Assembly: GCA_964036155.1 (NCBI GenBank) | Contig: OZ038423.1 | Span: forward strand, 16,383,249 to 16,447,248 | Reading direction: 5' to 3' | Length of the DNA: 64,000 nt | From: Diploscapter coronatus | Taxonomy: Eukaryota > Nematoda > Chromadorea > Rhabditida > Rhabditidae | Shown: positions 12,960-25,316 of the stretch, in pieces | Numbering within the stretch: position 1 is the first letter of the stretch | How the letters are laid out: each line of letters starts with the position of its first letter | The notes under the pieces: model-generated | Databases searched by the model: none | Told to the model about the DNA's origin: nothing | The model's input: the letters and a program-made list of their open reading frames with translations, nothing else | Translations under genes and position numbers: made by a program

Positions 12960-13151
12960 ACTCTTTGCAGCGTCGAATTCTAGCGGCGAGAACGATAATT
13001 TTTGCTTTTTGTAAACATTTTCTAGAAAACTCGTACAAATTATTCCATAGAAATGTGAACTTACCTGATAAAACCAACTGAATTTGTACATTCGAAGCGA
13101 TAAGTGGTGACAAGTGAATGTGAAATGGACTGTCAAACAAGGGAAGGAGAA

Positions 13152-16100
13152 TTAGAAGTTGGCCTCAAAATTGGCCATGAGTTCCATTTGACTGGTCATG
13201 TCCACGTCGTCGTCCTCCATCAGTCGCTTCCTTCTCTCCTCCTCGCGCATTCGGCGCAGACGGGCTGCCTCATCTTCAGCCGCCTTAAACAATAAACTTC
13301 TAACTTTTCAAAAGCAAGAAAAATAGTGAAAATATGAATGCCTATACTATATAAGAATATATGCATTTTTGAGGAAATGTTCGAAAGCAAAAGAATAATT
13401 TGATAAAGATTATTTAATGTTCTCTATTTACTTGAAAATATAGTAGGTTTAGGTTCATAAGCGTTTTTGGATGGAGCACCGTTTGGCGATGGTGGGTCAG
13501 GTCACCCCACCTTTACCAACGATCTCAGCCCTCTTATACACAAACGAGTTATTCATAACATTCAGTCTTAACATAGAGAATCTACTAATGTGTACAAAGT
13601 GAACATCTAGGAATATCGAGACAAGCGATAGAAGAAATGGAAGATAGTACCTGTTACGGACCTTTCTTCTCTCAATAATATTTTCATGTAAAAGATGCCA
13701 GAAGATTCCATCATTTCAGTGGTTTTTTTTAACTTACTCATAGTTTTTCTCAAATTTCTTACCGAGGATTGCTGTTTCTGAGCCGACTGAGCAGGAGGAG
13801 GCTGTGTCGGTGCTGTGGCTGCCTTCTGTTTCTCTTCCTCTTCCTTCTGTCGACGTTTCTTTTCCTCTTCCTCGATCAACTGTTTGCGCTAAAATTTTGC
13901 ATTTTGGTTTACGAGTAGGAAGAATAAAAGGAATAAGAAAAAGTAAAGTCGAATTAAAGTGAATTCTAAAATATCAGCTCGTGCGTCTTCCTCTGCTCAT
14001 CCACTCCTTCTCGGATCGGTCCGGCCCTTCTCCTCTCTCTCTCCAACAGCCTACACCACGTTAACTCTGCACTTTTGCGAATAAACGTGTGGTACCCGAT
14101 TTCTTCGTTCATTTATTGCGAATACACTTGTACATATACAAAATGTTTCTTGCAGTAGCTTCAGAATTGGATGGACAATCTTCTCACCTTTTCATTCTTG
14201 AGCTTTGCCTGCTGCTTGAAGTTCTCGAAGCTGGACGTAACTTTGCTGTTCGATATCTTCTCCTCGGCGCTCGGTAGCAGCTGATCCAGAATTGAACCGC
14301 CTGAATAGTTTTCTTTGCAAAATGATAGACAATTATTTCCTACCTATTCCAGCAGGCCCAACAACCTTGTCATTCTGAAGAATAGGCTTGGCTCCCTCGT
14401 GAACGACTGCAGTCTTCGCAATGCCCGACTCCTTCTTGTCATCACTCACCGTCACTTAAAAGTTTTTTTTTTTCAAGAAAGTAACGAAATCACAAAATCT
14501 ATGTTATATCAAAATATCTATGTCTATTTGAAAATAGGATTGGACTGAAAACCCAATTATAACAAATTCTAAGAAATATCAACTTATTACAATCATTAGA
14601 TATGACAATAGATAATGAGACAATGTTGTGATATCGAGTGTTCGTTATCAAAATTATATGCGAAATGTGATAACTTTGAAGACGAATTCACTCTATCACA
14701 ACATTGCCGTCTTACCTAATGATTGAGACAAATTGGTCTTTCTTACAACTTGGTTTATTGGGTCTATTTACAGAAGGCCGTCGTCAAAACGAAAAACCAG
14801 ATTTACATCATGTTTCAAAAGATAAATGTTCAAGCTAGAATATCTACATACATTGCAAGAATTTCTAAATAAAGCAAAAAAAAAACAGCAAATGGCTTAC
14901 ATTTGGACGTGGGCAGATTTGCTCCGGAAGCAGACGACTGTTTGGAGGAGGAGATGGGAAGAGCGAGGGGAGAGGCGGCTGCAGCAGGAGTGGACTGGGA
15001 CTGAGTGCTGTTGGTTGGGGCCGAGGGAGTCGAATGGGCGGCGGGAGGGGCGGCCGCCGAGCGACCATTCGGCTTGGGCACTGGGGCCACTCCGCCTCGC
15101 GGGCGGGGGGTTATCTCATCGGCACGAGGTCCTAAATCGCATTTTACATTTCATAACCCCTTGGCAATTATAAACTCGAAATCTCACACATACTACCTAT
15201 ATATTATATTTGGACACTCGGCAGTGAATCGGTGCATTTCAGTTTTCTGTGTAACTTCTTCGCATTTTCACGGTGTATATTTCTCATTCTTTTTCGCATT
15301 TTTAATTTAGGGAAACGTTTATCATGTTTATCGTGAATAAATATATGGGGGAGTACACTCACTAACGGTGATAAGATAAATAATATGTCATCAAGTCAAA
15401 AGGGAAGGGAAACAATACATGAAAAGGAACGTTTCGGATAATGATAAAATTAAGTGGTTTACTATAAACAAGGAGATGATGCGTAAAATATGGATTAAAT
15501 ATTTGGTAGTTTTGTTTTGTTGTCTTGTAACAATATAAAGTCAGACGCATAATGGTTTAATTAAGCCGAGGTCGGGAGGATTCAGTTCAGGTTGAGAGGG
15601 GCGTTGGAGAGGTAATTATTAGCCAATAGTTAATTAGCAGGAGAAGCTAAGAATAAATAAATCAAGTCAAGAAACGACGAATAACACTACAATGGAGATC
15701 AATTGGAATGAGGATAATAAATAAAAAGGAGGATCCATTTTGAAACGAGAATCAGCAAACTAATAACCATCGATGATTAAATTGAAACAATTAAAGGGGA
15801 AAAAGGATACAACATTAAAAAGTCAGTTATGAGACCCTTAATTTGTGGTAGTTGTCAAGAAAGAGGCTATTTTCTTTTGAACGAAAGGTAGGGATACTAA
15901 TATGTAAATGAATGGTAAACGATGATAGGAGAATAGTGCTGTACTTCAGGAAATTAAAAATTTTGAAAATTAGCTAAAATACAGTATTCCGAAAGTTTAG
16001 TACTCCCTTCGGATGACGACTTAATGAAGCTTACCCGATTGATAAGTCGTAAAGTTTTGATGATGATGAGGAATTGTTTTTCGAGAGAAAATGTCAGGAA

Positions 16101-19100
16101 ATCAATTGGCATCTACTATGGAAAATGAGCAAAACTTCGAGTGATTCAGCTCTGACGAAATCAAGATAAAGCTGTCTGGAGAGAAATGGGAGATACGGTA
16201 TGAAGAATAGGATGGAAATCATTGAAATTCAATTGGTTTTTTTTTTTTGTATAAAACAGTAATTGGATGATAAATGAGATGGATATTTGGCAAGAAAAAG
16301 GGGGAAGGAGAACGCAAGGGAGATAGGCTAGCGGGGGGAATGGCTGACAGGAGAGAGGAGGGACACTCGGTTGGGTGGAGGAGGATAAATCTGACACGTC
16401 TGAGCTGCTACTGGATTGAATTGGAATGGAAGGATAGAGTTGGATAAAGCAAATCCCTGTACGCCCTCCTGTCAACATCCGCAGCCGCAGCCAATACACA
16501 AATGATGATAACGGCAGAGATAGGAGGAAAGAGAAGAGTGTCTCCGAATAGGGGAGAGATTCATAGCACTTGCAGCCCAATTATCGAAAGGTATGTGGAT
16601 TCACTTGCGACAAAATTTCGAATGAAGATCAACTTTGTCGCAAATGAACAATACAAGTGTAAGGTATGTGTGAAATCTCTTGCGATTCGGAAAACACTCA
16701 ATAAAACAATAAAGAATAGATTATGAGAAGGAGATGGCAGAGATAAAATGGCAGTCAGACTCTTTCTCGCCTAGTCAATCTTTACAAGCCATTGGTTAGT
16801 TGCCTTACATCTAACCTGTGTCTCAGCCTATCTGCTTTTGTCAATTCACTTGTCACTTGTCCTATTCTACTTGTCATTGTCATTGCTATCGTCTATGTCA
16901 ATTGCTTTGCATAGTTATCCTCCACCCGCAGAGTGTCCAACTACTCGCTCCTTTCAGAGACCGTTCAGTCTCATTTCCCTTCCGCCTAACCTGATTCGGA
17001 GTCGGATGAGTCGCTGCTGGAAGACGAGGAGCTGCCTCCGGACGATGCAGAGGAGGACTCGGAGGAGGATCGAGAACGAAGACCCGCGTGCGGCTGGGCG
17101 CTCGTCGAGGGCTGCTCAGCGGCTGAAAATCATTTTATTGAGATTTTTTCTAAAGAAAGTGGGAAACTCCGTCATAGTTAGCATTCTAGGTTATTTTCTC
17201 TTGCAAGATAAAAAAGAAGCTTCTTGTCAAACTTTACATGACGCGTGTCATAATCAAGTAAGCATAATGGAGCAATTGGTTTCTCTGATAACTTCCTGTA
17301 TGCAAGTCCGCCTGTTCGTTCAAACATGTTTATTCTATATGAGCATTTCCCCGTACCATTTCTGGGTCGACCTCCAGCCTGCACGGGCCCGTCCAACTTC
17401 TTCAGTTTGTCCTCGATGTCCTTCTTCTTCATTTCCATTTCCTGCTGCGATTTCATAGGAGCTGAAAATTTGTATCATTCTCTTCAATTTTAGATGTCTT
17501 ATGTCTTGAAAGTGCAAGTATCTCCCCTTTTGTAAAAGAGGAAAGAGGAAAACTATCGTATGCTGTTTTGAAATGGATTTTCATTAGAATAATCAATATT
17601 ATGTGAATGATTTTAGTCAGTTCGACTATGAATAACATTTTTCTCCGTTGAAGCGATTCACTAAAATCACGTCTAATGCCCCAAAAGTGAATTTTGAGTC
17701 TGGAGAACGAGTCCTTTCAGAAAATATATTTCTCCCTTTATCAAAATGCATTTCAAAAATGTACTTGCGCTCTCTATATCATTGCGAGACTTGGATCAAA
17801 CTTGTTCGAACTATCAATTTCAGTGGTTTTTTTTTTTTTTTTTTAATTTAGCTCTCATAAACAATCAATTTTAGGCATTAAAAATACATAATATAGATTA
17901 GAAAAGATTTTTGTAAGTCGAGGAACTATTTTATTGCTGAAACAACTTACGCATAGGCTTTTTGGGTTTCCTCTTGAGGGAGCAGGCGACGAACGCCTCG
18001 AGTTCTCTCAGAGTGACTGGCTGCAGAGTCTCGAAGTCGATCTCGATCTCCTCGGGGTTGAAGTCCTGGACAAATTAATTTCATATATTGTTTGAAGGGG
18101 AATTTGTAAATAACATGACATCATGACACGATACATAAAGCGAAATAAATGTGAAAGGGCAGGATACGATATCTTTACTTATGCTATTTCTCCGTGTCTT
18201 ATGTCGTGATGAGTTGTGCTTTGCACGTTGTCATTATAAAATATTACCGAGAGTTTCTCCCTGCTCTCGATGATCTGCACCACTTTGCTGAGTTTGTCTC
18301 CGGGCAGCTTGTTGATGTCCAGACTGAAATTATCCTTTTCGTTACAAAAAGTGGGTTGCATTTAAAACTCTATTTAGATTTACTTTTGAAATAAAATGTT
18401 AGTTTCAATTAACATACCTGAGCTGTCTCTTCTCATCATAAGTCATAGGCTGTCTGGACTCCTCTGCATCTGAATCGAATTCATATCCCTCCCTTCTGGG
18501 TTTTCCATTTGGAAGCGTGGGAGCGGGAGCTGCAGGCGTGGCGACTGGCTCCTTAGGCTTGTTCTTGCTGCCTGGCTTGCGGCCTCTGCCCGAATAGGGC
18601 TTGACAGGCGAAGCCTCTGTGTTGGCAGAGATGGGCATGGCCGCGGGAGTGGCAGGAGGCAGAGTAGGGGGACGGGCTGGCGGCTCGCGCTTGATCTCCT
18701 TGGGTTTGGGGGGCACGGGCAGCATCGAGAACGTGGGCCCGTTCGAGATGGGCGACTCGTCCTTCACGATTGGCGTCGGCTTAGGGGTGCGGTGGGGACG
18801 GCCAGAGGTTGCAGGGCTGAAGTTAATTCATTTTTTTAGATAACCTTCTTCATTTCGAATCAGGATTGTGCAAAATTTCGACTTCGAACATTTTAACATT
18901 TGAACTCAGCACTTCCTTTTCCAGATTGGGGTATGAAAATGATTGACAACCAATAAGAGAATGAATAATACCTTGGCAAAGGAGAAGCGCCAGTAGCAGC
19001 TATGGCGGTTTGGACCTTCTGGATGAGGGACTGAGGGATGGAAGGCAAGTTCTGGTGACTGAGCTGTGCCTCCTTCCTCTTCAGCTTTATCTCGATGAGT

Positions 19101-22100
19101 TCCTGACTCAGCTGCTGGATGTGATTCAGTCTCTCCTGCATCGTCTTCTGCGTAGTCAGCACCTAAAATCAATATTATTAGAATTTTGAATAAGTCAAAA
19201 TTAAAATCGAGATAATTTTTATAGATAACAAAATTTCCTACGCTTTTCTTTATCATGCACAAATCTCGGTTAAAGTAGGATAGAAAATTAAAAAAAGAAA
19301 AAGTTTTATTTGTGGCAGTTTCGGGATTTACTTGAAAACACGGTACTACTTACCTTCATCATGAGCATCTCGACCTTATCGTCCTCATCAACGTCACTCA
19401 TGTCTCCTGCAGTGGCCACGGAGATGGCAGAAGTGGACTGTTCTATAGGTGGAGTCGGGGTGACTGCTACTTCGTCGGAGGGCAGATGCTTCCACTGCAA
19501 TTCAATCATCATCTCTAGCCAATTGACTGCCTAACTAACTCTCTCTTCGAATGTCTTGAGGAACGTCTTTCCATGGATGTGGATGACGTCTGTGGGCGGG
19601 TTGAACTTGAAGCAGTTAGAGCACATCTTAAATAAATCGCATTATTGTTGTTGTTTTTCATCTGAATTCTATAAAGTTCATAATTTATAGCGTTGGTGAT
19701 TTGGCATTTTAGTTTAGCACGTCATAGTTGCGCATATGATTCTTCAAGGTGTTAGTTAATCTAGTGAACTTGACAAGTTTAATGGAGTATTTTCTCACCA
19801 GTCGAATGTCATCAGCAACTTCCTGCGCATTGGCGTACTGCTTGAAGTCCATCTTCTTCTTGATCGTGCTTAGGTCCATCGGGTGGGAGACGATATCATA
19901 GTAGTCGTAGATCTTCAGACCCTCTACGTCCACGGGCTCGTAGAACGGCCACGCGAAGTTCTGAATTATTCAGAGATCGTTAATTGCATTGCCGGAGGAT
20001 TTGAGAAAGTAATAATTCAACTTCAACTTCGTTATTCAAATTTTCTCCTATCAACTACAAATGGAAATAAAGTTGAAGTTGGCAAAGCTCTAGTCATTGT
20101 TCTAACGAATTCATTCTTACCTTGTATTTCTTGGAGAGGAGTTCAGCAATGAGCTTCTGGCAGAACTTCATCGACTCGGTCAGTTTACCCTTGAACCTAG
20201 GAGGCAGCTGAGCGTAGTCAATCGAGTACAGAGCAGGCTTTTTCACGGGGCGCGTAGATTCGCGCCTGTTGGCGATCTGGAAATTGATTGTGAATTTGCA
20301 TAATTTCCACCTTTATTGAGATATATATTTTTAACTATTGACACTCATATCATATTTACATGATCAAATTATTTCTGAAAAATGCCTGTGGTTTGCAACA
20401 TTGATAATTTTATGAAAAAGAACTACCTTGGAAGCGGGATCCTCCTCGATACTGGTAGTAGTGTCTGCCTTTCTCTTGACTCCCTTGTTCGACTTCGAGG
20501 GCTGAATTGCTGGAGCAGCAGGCTGAAACTTTACATTTCATATTCACTTAGGGCGCGCGTTCAGACTTTGTTCGTTCTAGAACGAACACTGAGAAATAGT
20601 GTTATTCGATATGAGAGCATAGAGAAGCACTGGTTGTTGTACCCCCTTACTGAACAACGCTATTTAGAAACGTTCGTCCTAGAGTGAACAAGTCTGAACG
20701 CGGTCCTAGTGCTATTTCCTCGTATCGCATGTACTCCGCAAATCTTGCTCTCTTTAAAATATACTCTAACGCCAAATGTTAACGATCCTTCCTTTTTCCT
20801 TTCATCTTTTCATTGCGAGTGAAAGAAAATCCTTAGAATTTAGCAATAGAGCATGTTTCTGGGCGCGAAAAGATTTGTGGCATAAATGCGCTATTCATAG
20901 TTTTCATTAATGACTATATTTGCCTCGATGAACAAAATATTTCATGTTTTTTTTAATTGAAAATGTCTACCGAGGTAATACTGGAGGTAGAGGGCTCTTC
21001 AGCATTGGGCAAGTCGACGTCGCCTGCAGAGGAACTGTCGGCCAGACCTTTCTGAATAGACACTGAGGACTCGCGAGATGCAGACGAGGCTGAAATGACT
21101 GAATTGAGAGAGCAGAGCAAGGCAGAACTAAATCAGATTGAATCGAATCTATGGATGCAAATCTCAATTTTTGGAGAAAAGCAACCAAAGCAAATGTTGG
21201 AATGAAAGAGCGAATAGCAAAATGGCAAGCCGAGACATTCACGCACACACCAATTGGATTAAAGCATTTAGGCTGCACGACAGAATTACTTCAAAATAGA
21301 GAAGAGACCATTCACTTCGAATCTCTGTCATATACAGGAATAGGTTTGGAATTGCAAATTGAAAGTCACAATCGAACTCTCACCACATCCCTGGTAATTA
21401 GAAGGGAACAGATAGTTGGAGTTTTCAAGCAGAACTGGACGAAGTTTCAGATATGAAGAAATTTTTTCTCCTTCCCTACTCAACGCGGACTTTCGAGTCT
21501 TTCTTCTTACTCTAAATTTCGTTTCTTCGCGAAAACGAAACGATATTTAAATGGACGAGAAAAGAGCGACAGTGGAAAGTGCGTATTGAGCAGAGAAAGG
21601 AACTTTCGACCCGAAATTTCGTCCAGCCCTGTTCCAAGATTTTCCAAAGCTATTAATTTTCGTTGATCCTTTTTCTGAAGATTCGAAGTCAATGGTTCAA
21701 CTTTAGAGTTAATTTACAGAATTACGGTAACTAAACTAGAGGTCGTATGAAATATCGAATAACTCAAGTAGTTAATCGAAATGAATTAGCGCTGAGGGCA
21801 GCTTCTCTTTCTCGCTCATTGATTGGAGAGTAAAGGATGAAAACTCGATGAAATAGTTGATCGATTGAGTTGAATTGAAATGGAATAAAAATGAATGAGA
21901 AAACTGAGCGGAAGCCGGACCTCTTATGGTTGCATTATGAAAATGGTCAAGAACGTGCTGCGCATCCAACTCGGTCTGAGTCCCACCTCGAGGCCCGCTC
22001 AGCGCCACACCCGCACCTCCGCCTGCCACCGACTTCCTGCTGCCTCCTCCCGAGTGACCGCCTTTCTTCGCACTCCCTTTAGGGCCTCGTTTCGCTGTTG

Positions 22101-25100
22101 GACGCGGGATCTCCACTTCCTGAAACAATTCGGAATTTATAAGTTTTTGTTTTCTCTAGAGAAAAAACAAACTTCTTCTTCATCATAGAAATGAGTTCAT
22201 TTTCATTAACTATTTCGGACTTTACCCAATGACTAAATGGAAATAACGAAATTTCATCTCCGATCCTATTTCGTACTAGATATTTCAGCCACTATTCCAT
22301 TTTCCGACCTCGTAGAACATCAAAATGAATTTAAAAAATGAACTCATCTCTGCCTTTCCCTTCATCAATTTCAAACCTCCTTGGGCATGTTTGCAAGAAA
22401 CTCCCTATAGACATTTTCAACATTTTTCATCATCAACGTGACGTCGTCTTCGGCTTGATTAAACGAATAACAGTTATAAAACACGGCTTCGAAGTCCTGA
22501 AATGGAAACGATTGAAAATGCTTACTTCAGCGGGCATATTTTCGAGTTTGGCGAGAATCGCCTGTTCGAGAGTCTTGGCCATCTGCACGACTCCGTAGTG
22601 AGGGGGGTTAAAGCAGTAGCAGTTGGTGAACATCGTCATGATGTCCTGAAAATATCGGAGGATCCACCGCGTTTTCAGAGTTTTTTTTTTGGAATGGAAT
22701 AATAAGCTTTTGAACTCCTTTGGTCGATTTCTAATTTTCCATTATCTCGTCACATTTTCTGCCGCCACCTCTCAGCATGCAAAAACGCACCGCTTGCACT
22801 CACTGACTCATCAATCAGAACGAACGAACGAACGAACGAACGAACGAACGAACGAACGAACGAACGAATGAATGAATGGGGAGGGAGGAGGAAGACACCG
22901 GGTACGCTCATCGAACCATTGAATCATCAAGTCAAAAGTCAAGTCAACTTAGCCGAAAACTGGAATCTCGTCTCATTCTCATTATATTATGCAAAAGGCT
23001 GGAGTCAACGTATTAGTAAATATCGTCAACTCGCATGAAAAATCGATTATTATTATTATTATGCATCAAATTTTGCATTGTAATGGAAACTGAAGAAACA
23101 TTTCTTGCGAATAGACGATATTCGAGTATCAAATCTAGCATTATATCTTACGCGGTCTAACTAATAATCAGGGTCTACGAAGAATGAGTAGGAAGGAACT
23201 GAATGGAATAACTAGATAATAATTAACCTATCTGATTGTTAATTGCTTGTAGCGATATTTGGATCCTCCGATATTTTTCAACCGCTAACTGCATTTGCCA
23301 CGTATGTAAGGGAATGGTCTAATGCAATGGAACGGATTACAACAAGAGATTCTCCCATCTTTGTCAAATATGCCATTATCATTATCTTTGGTTCTTTAGT
23401 AAATCTATTTTATTCTACTAGTTAAATGATCCAATCTAAATTTTCAAAATCAATCGGATTTCGCTGAATTTTGAAAATTTCGACTGAAAGAGAGTTGAAT
23501 TGGTTCGAAAAACGACCCGGTGCTCGCACCGAAAATGGAAATGCTTGCCCTACGGAAAAAAACGAAGCACGAGTTTTGACCAAATGAATAGAATATCTAG
23601 TGCAGCACTGCTAAATTTGAATGTTGGTTGGATGGCCTACCTCCAGACAGTCATTCGCACTGAAGTAGTAGCAGTTCTTCAGCCGCTTCTCGATGGTCTT
23701 CAGATCCATCGGTCTCTTGATCACTTTGTGATAGTCCTGAAATCAAGAGGAACTTATTCAGAATCAGATAAATCTTTGGCAATTTATCGTTCAGAACATC
23801 CTAACATTTTCCTTTTTCACTTGATACACGCTATAAAGAGGTGGAGTTTGAAGAAGACAAAGAACCGGAAGCAGCTTTGAAATGAAGAATACGGACAGCA
23901 TTTTATAGAAAATGACAGCACATTTCTACGAATTGTGGACATGTTTTTGTGAGTTCTATAGATGCATGCTGTGATTTGATTAAGATTGTACGCTCATCCA
24001 TATTGTAGGGCAAAAGCGCCGTCAATACGGTCATTCTCAGCATGTGGAGGGCACGCTTATATCAGCCTGTCCAGACTGAATTCCTTCATTTATCAAGCTG
24101 GAACAGGAACAACACGCGAGGTTGAACTCTTTCTAAAGAGAATGAAACAGTCTGAAACAAGCGTGCTCTCTTCATGCTGAGTTGCCGTTGCACCGTGTCC
24201 CAAAATTATATTAATTCGTGATTTTTTTTGGAGAATCTGATAAAAATTCACGAGTTAGTATAACTTTGGGACACAGTGTACTAGAATAAAGTCTAAGCAA
24301 TTTGAAGTAGGCCTTAAAGATACGCGTTCTTCAAATTTTCACTATTCGATGTTTTCTCTAAAACTAGACAAGGATAGACGTGTGCACTTCGTTTCTGGAC
24401 TAGGCACAGAAATGGAAGGAAGAAACGCGTTTTCTGTATGAGTCATTATCGACATTTTCAAATGTTCGAGCATAATTCTTTGAATATAAGCAACCCTCTT
24501 TAAAGAGAGTTTCGATTATGCGATAAAAATAATCGAGGAAGTGAAGCAGAGAGGGAATGTCCTGAACGCGAATGTTCCCTTGAACATACCGGGAGACCGA
24601 GTTTGACGGCATCGACAGGGGTCTGAAAGGGCCAAGAATGTTTGTGCTTCATGGCCTCCTTGAGGACCGTGTTGAGGATGTATTCCAGCTGATTGGTGTG
24701 CCTGCAATCAGCATTCGTTCATTTCCGTCCCTCGGTTCCTCTGTCGGATATCTCTTTTTGTGACTCACCTGGTCGGCTTCCCGATTGGAGGAATCACGCG
24801 GGGTTGTACGACTCCTTCTACTGGCTCCTAAATTTACGCAATTTATTCCATTTACTCGAAATTTTTCATTTCGAACAGTAGTTTTTATCGGTCAAGGAAG
24901 GGAGTAAACGGGATCCGTGATTTTTCAAGTTCACAATTTCTGTCAAATTTGTGCTCAAAAGAGTTCGAATGAATTTAACATTGAAGTTTAACGATGTTAC
25001 AAGTCTTTATTCACTCATAAAATCACACAAAAGCTGGAAAAAAGCCGAGGTTTCAATGACAAGTGAAGGGTTCAAAGTTCACTTTATTGGGCACGTTTTT

Positions 25101-25316
25101 CGAGTTTTATATCTTTCGAAAATCATCGAATAATCAATTCGTGAAGTAATTCACCTGTCTGGGCGTCTTCCAGGGCGACTCTCCATCAGCAGGCGCATCC
25201 GAGGCCTGTGGCTCTGCCTCCTGCTCCTCCTGTGCCGCTCCCTCCTCATCGATCTTCAACCCGTTGGATTCTGATGTGCTCACGCCGTCGGTCTTGTCTG
25301 GCTCATCGCTCGACAT
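13152..25316 (-). CDS. BRD4: BET-family bromodomain protein, BRD4-like long form
   Basis: An acetyl-histone reader and transcription elongation co-activator acting in the nucleus. Exons: 25155-25316, 24769-24827, 24590-24701, 23641-23736, then 22526-22645 or 22377-22496 (alternatives), 21987-22119, 20971-21089, 20427-20522, 20121-20276, 19799-19960, 19540-19626, 19354-19494, 18972-19162, 18418-18816, 18248-18323, 17951-18065, ~17357-17461, 16991-17122, ~14901-15131, ~14343-14457, ~14190-14301, ~13985-14060, ~13765-13890, 13152-13283. Bromodomain 1 has the WPF shelf ([19 protein letters not shown]) and the acetyl-lysine Asn in CY-x-FN. Bromodomain 2 has [20 protein letters not shown] and FKFNPP. 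The ET domain reads [20 protein letters not shown] then [20 protein letters not shown] Ser-rich acidic tract (16991-17122), a Lys/Glu-rich helical region and a terminal [16 protein letters not shown] follow, like the P-TEFb-interacting C-terminal motif of long BRD4. About 1,080 residues. The start lies 8 bases after an acceptor. The exon at ~14000 has an unresolved donor. Confidence 0.9.
14590..14725. mobile_element. Short inverted-repeat element in a BET intron
   Basis: The ends CAATCATTAG(A/G)TA-GAC and CAATGTTGTGATA recur in inverted orientation, with an ~11-base difference between arms. About 136 bases, no coding. Confidence 0.55.
15132..16990. other. Large BET intron with purine-rich block
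   Basis: This 1.86 kb intron separates the Ser-rich acidic exon from the C-terminal part of the BET gene. The block 16290-16460 is strongly purine-rich on the plus strand, so pyrimidine-rich on the gene's sense strand. The same bias is seen upstream of several gene starts in this window. No other exon was found. Confidence 0.4.
20547..20711. mobile_element. MITE-like element in a BET intron
   Basis: The left end GCGCGCGTTCAGACTTTGTT and an adjoining TTCTAGAACGAAC are mirrored at the right end (AGAGTGAACAAGTCTGAACG then CGGTCCTAG). About 165 bases, non-coding. Confidence 0.7.
22377..22496 (-). other. BET alternative exon B: bromodomain 1, BD1-type version
   Basis: Exactly 120 bases, phase 0 at both ends, flanked by CATTTCAG and GTTTGA. 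It encodes [18 protein letters not shown] followed by [20 protein letters not shown] and KE. Asn is followed at +4 and +5 by Asp-Asp, as in BRD4 BD1 (Asp144, Asp145), then a Val at the gatekeeper position. It lies only 29 bases downstream of exon A. It splices in frame to the same neighbours as exon A, so inclusion of either restores a complete bromodomain. Confidence 0.83.
22526..22645 (-). other. BET alternative exon A: bromodomain 1, BD2-like version of the BC-loop half
   Basis: Exactly 120 bases, phase 0 at both ends, flanked by ATTTTCAG and GTAAGC. It encodes [18 protein letters not shown] followed by [20 protein letters not shown] and AE. The acetyl-lysine-binding Asn is present, followed by Pro-Pro and, six residues on, Val-Val-x-Met-Ala, which resembles vertebrate BD2 (NPPDHEVVAMA). 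It joins in frame both to the upstream exon (ending NDCLE) and to the exon starting EVEIPRP. Confidence 0.85.
22818..22878. repeat. (AACG)n tetranucleotide microsatellite
   Basis: About twelve uninterrupted AACG units followed by a few AATG units, inside an intron of the BET gene upstream of the alternative exon pair. The apparent open frame through it is simply repeat translation. Confidence 0.95.
24190..24281. mobile_element. Mariner/Tc1-like MITE in a BET intron
   Basis: The ends CACCGTGTCCCAAAATTATA and its inverted partner at 24250-24281 (CTTTGGGACACAGTGTA) resemble Tc1/mariner terminal repeats. The right end is followed by TA. The 92-base element has no room for a transposase. Confidence 0.65.

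Noticed and set aside
16838..17458. 206-codon plus-strand frame
   Set aside because: It runs antisense over two BET exons (Ser-rich tract and coiled-coil exon), and its composition is the complement of those exons.
22818..22878. Regular tandem repeats resembling a CRISPR-like or protein repeat array
   Set aside because: It is a simple AACG microsatellite without spacers, inside an intron.
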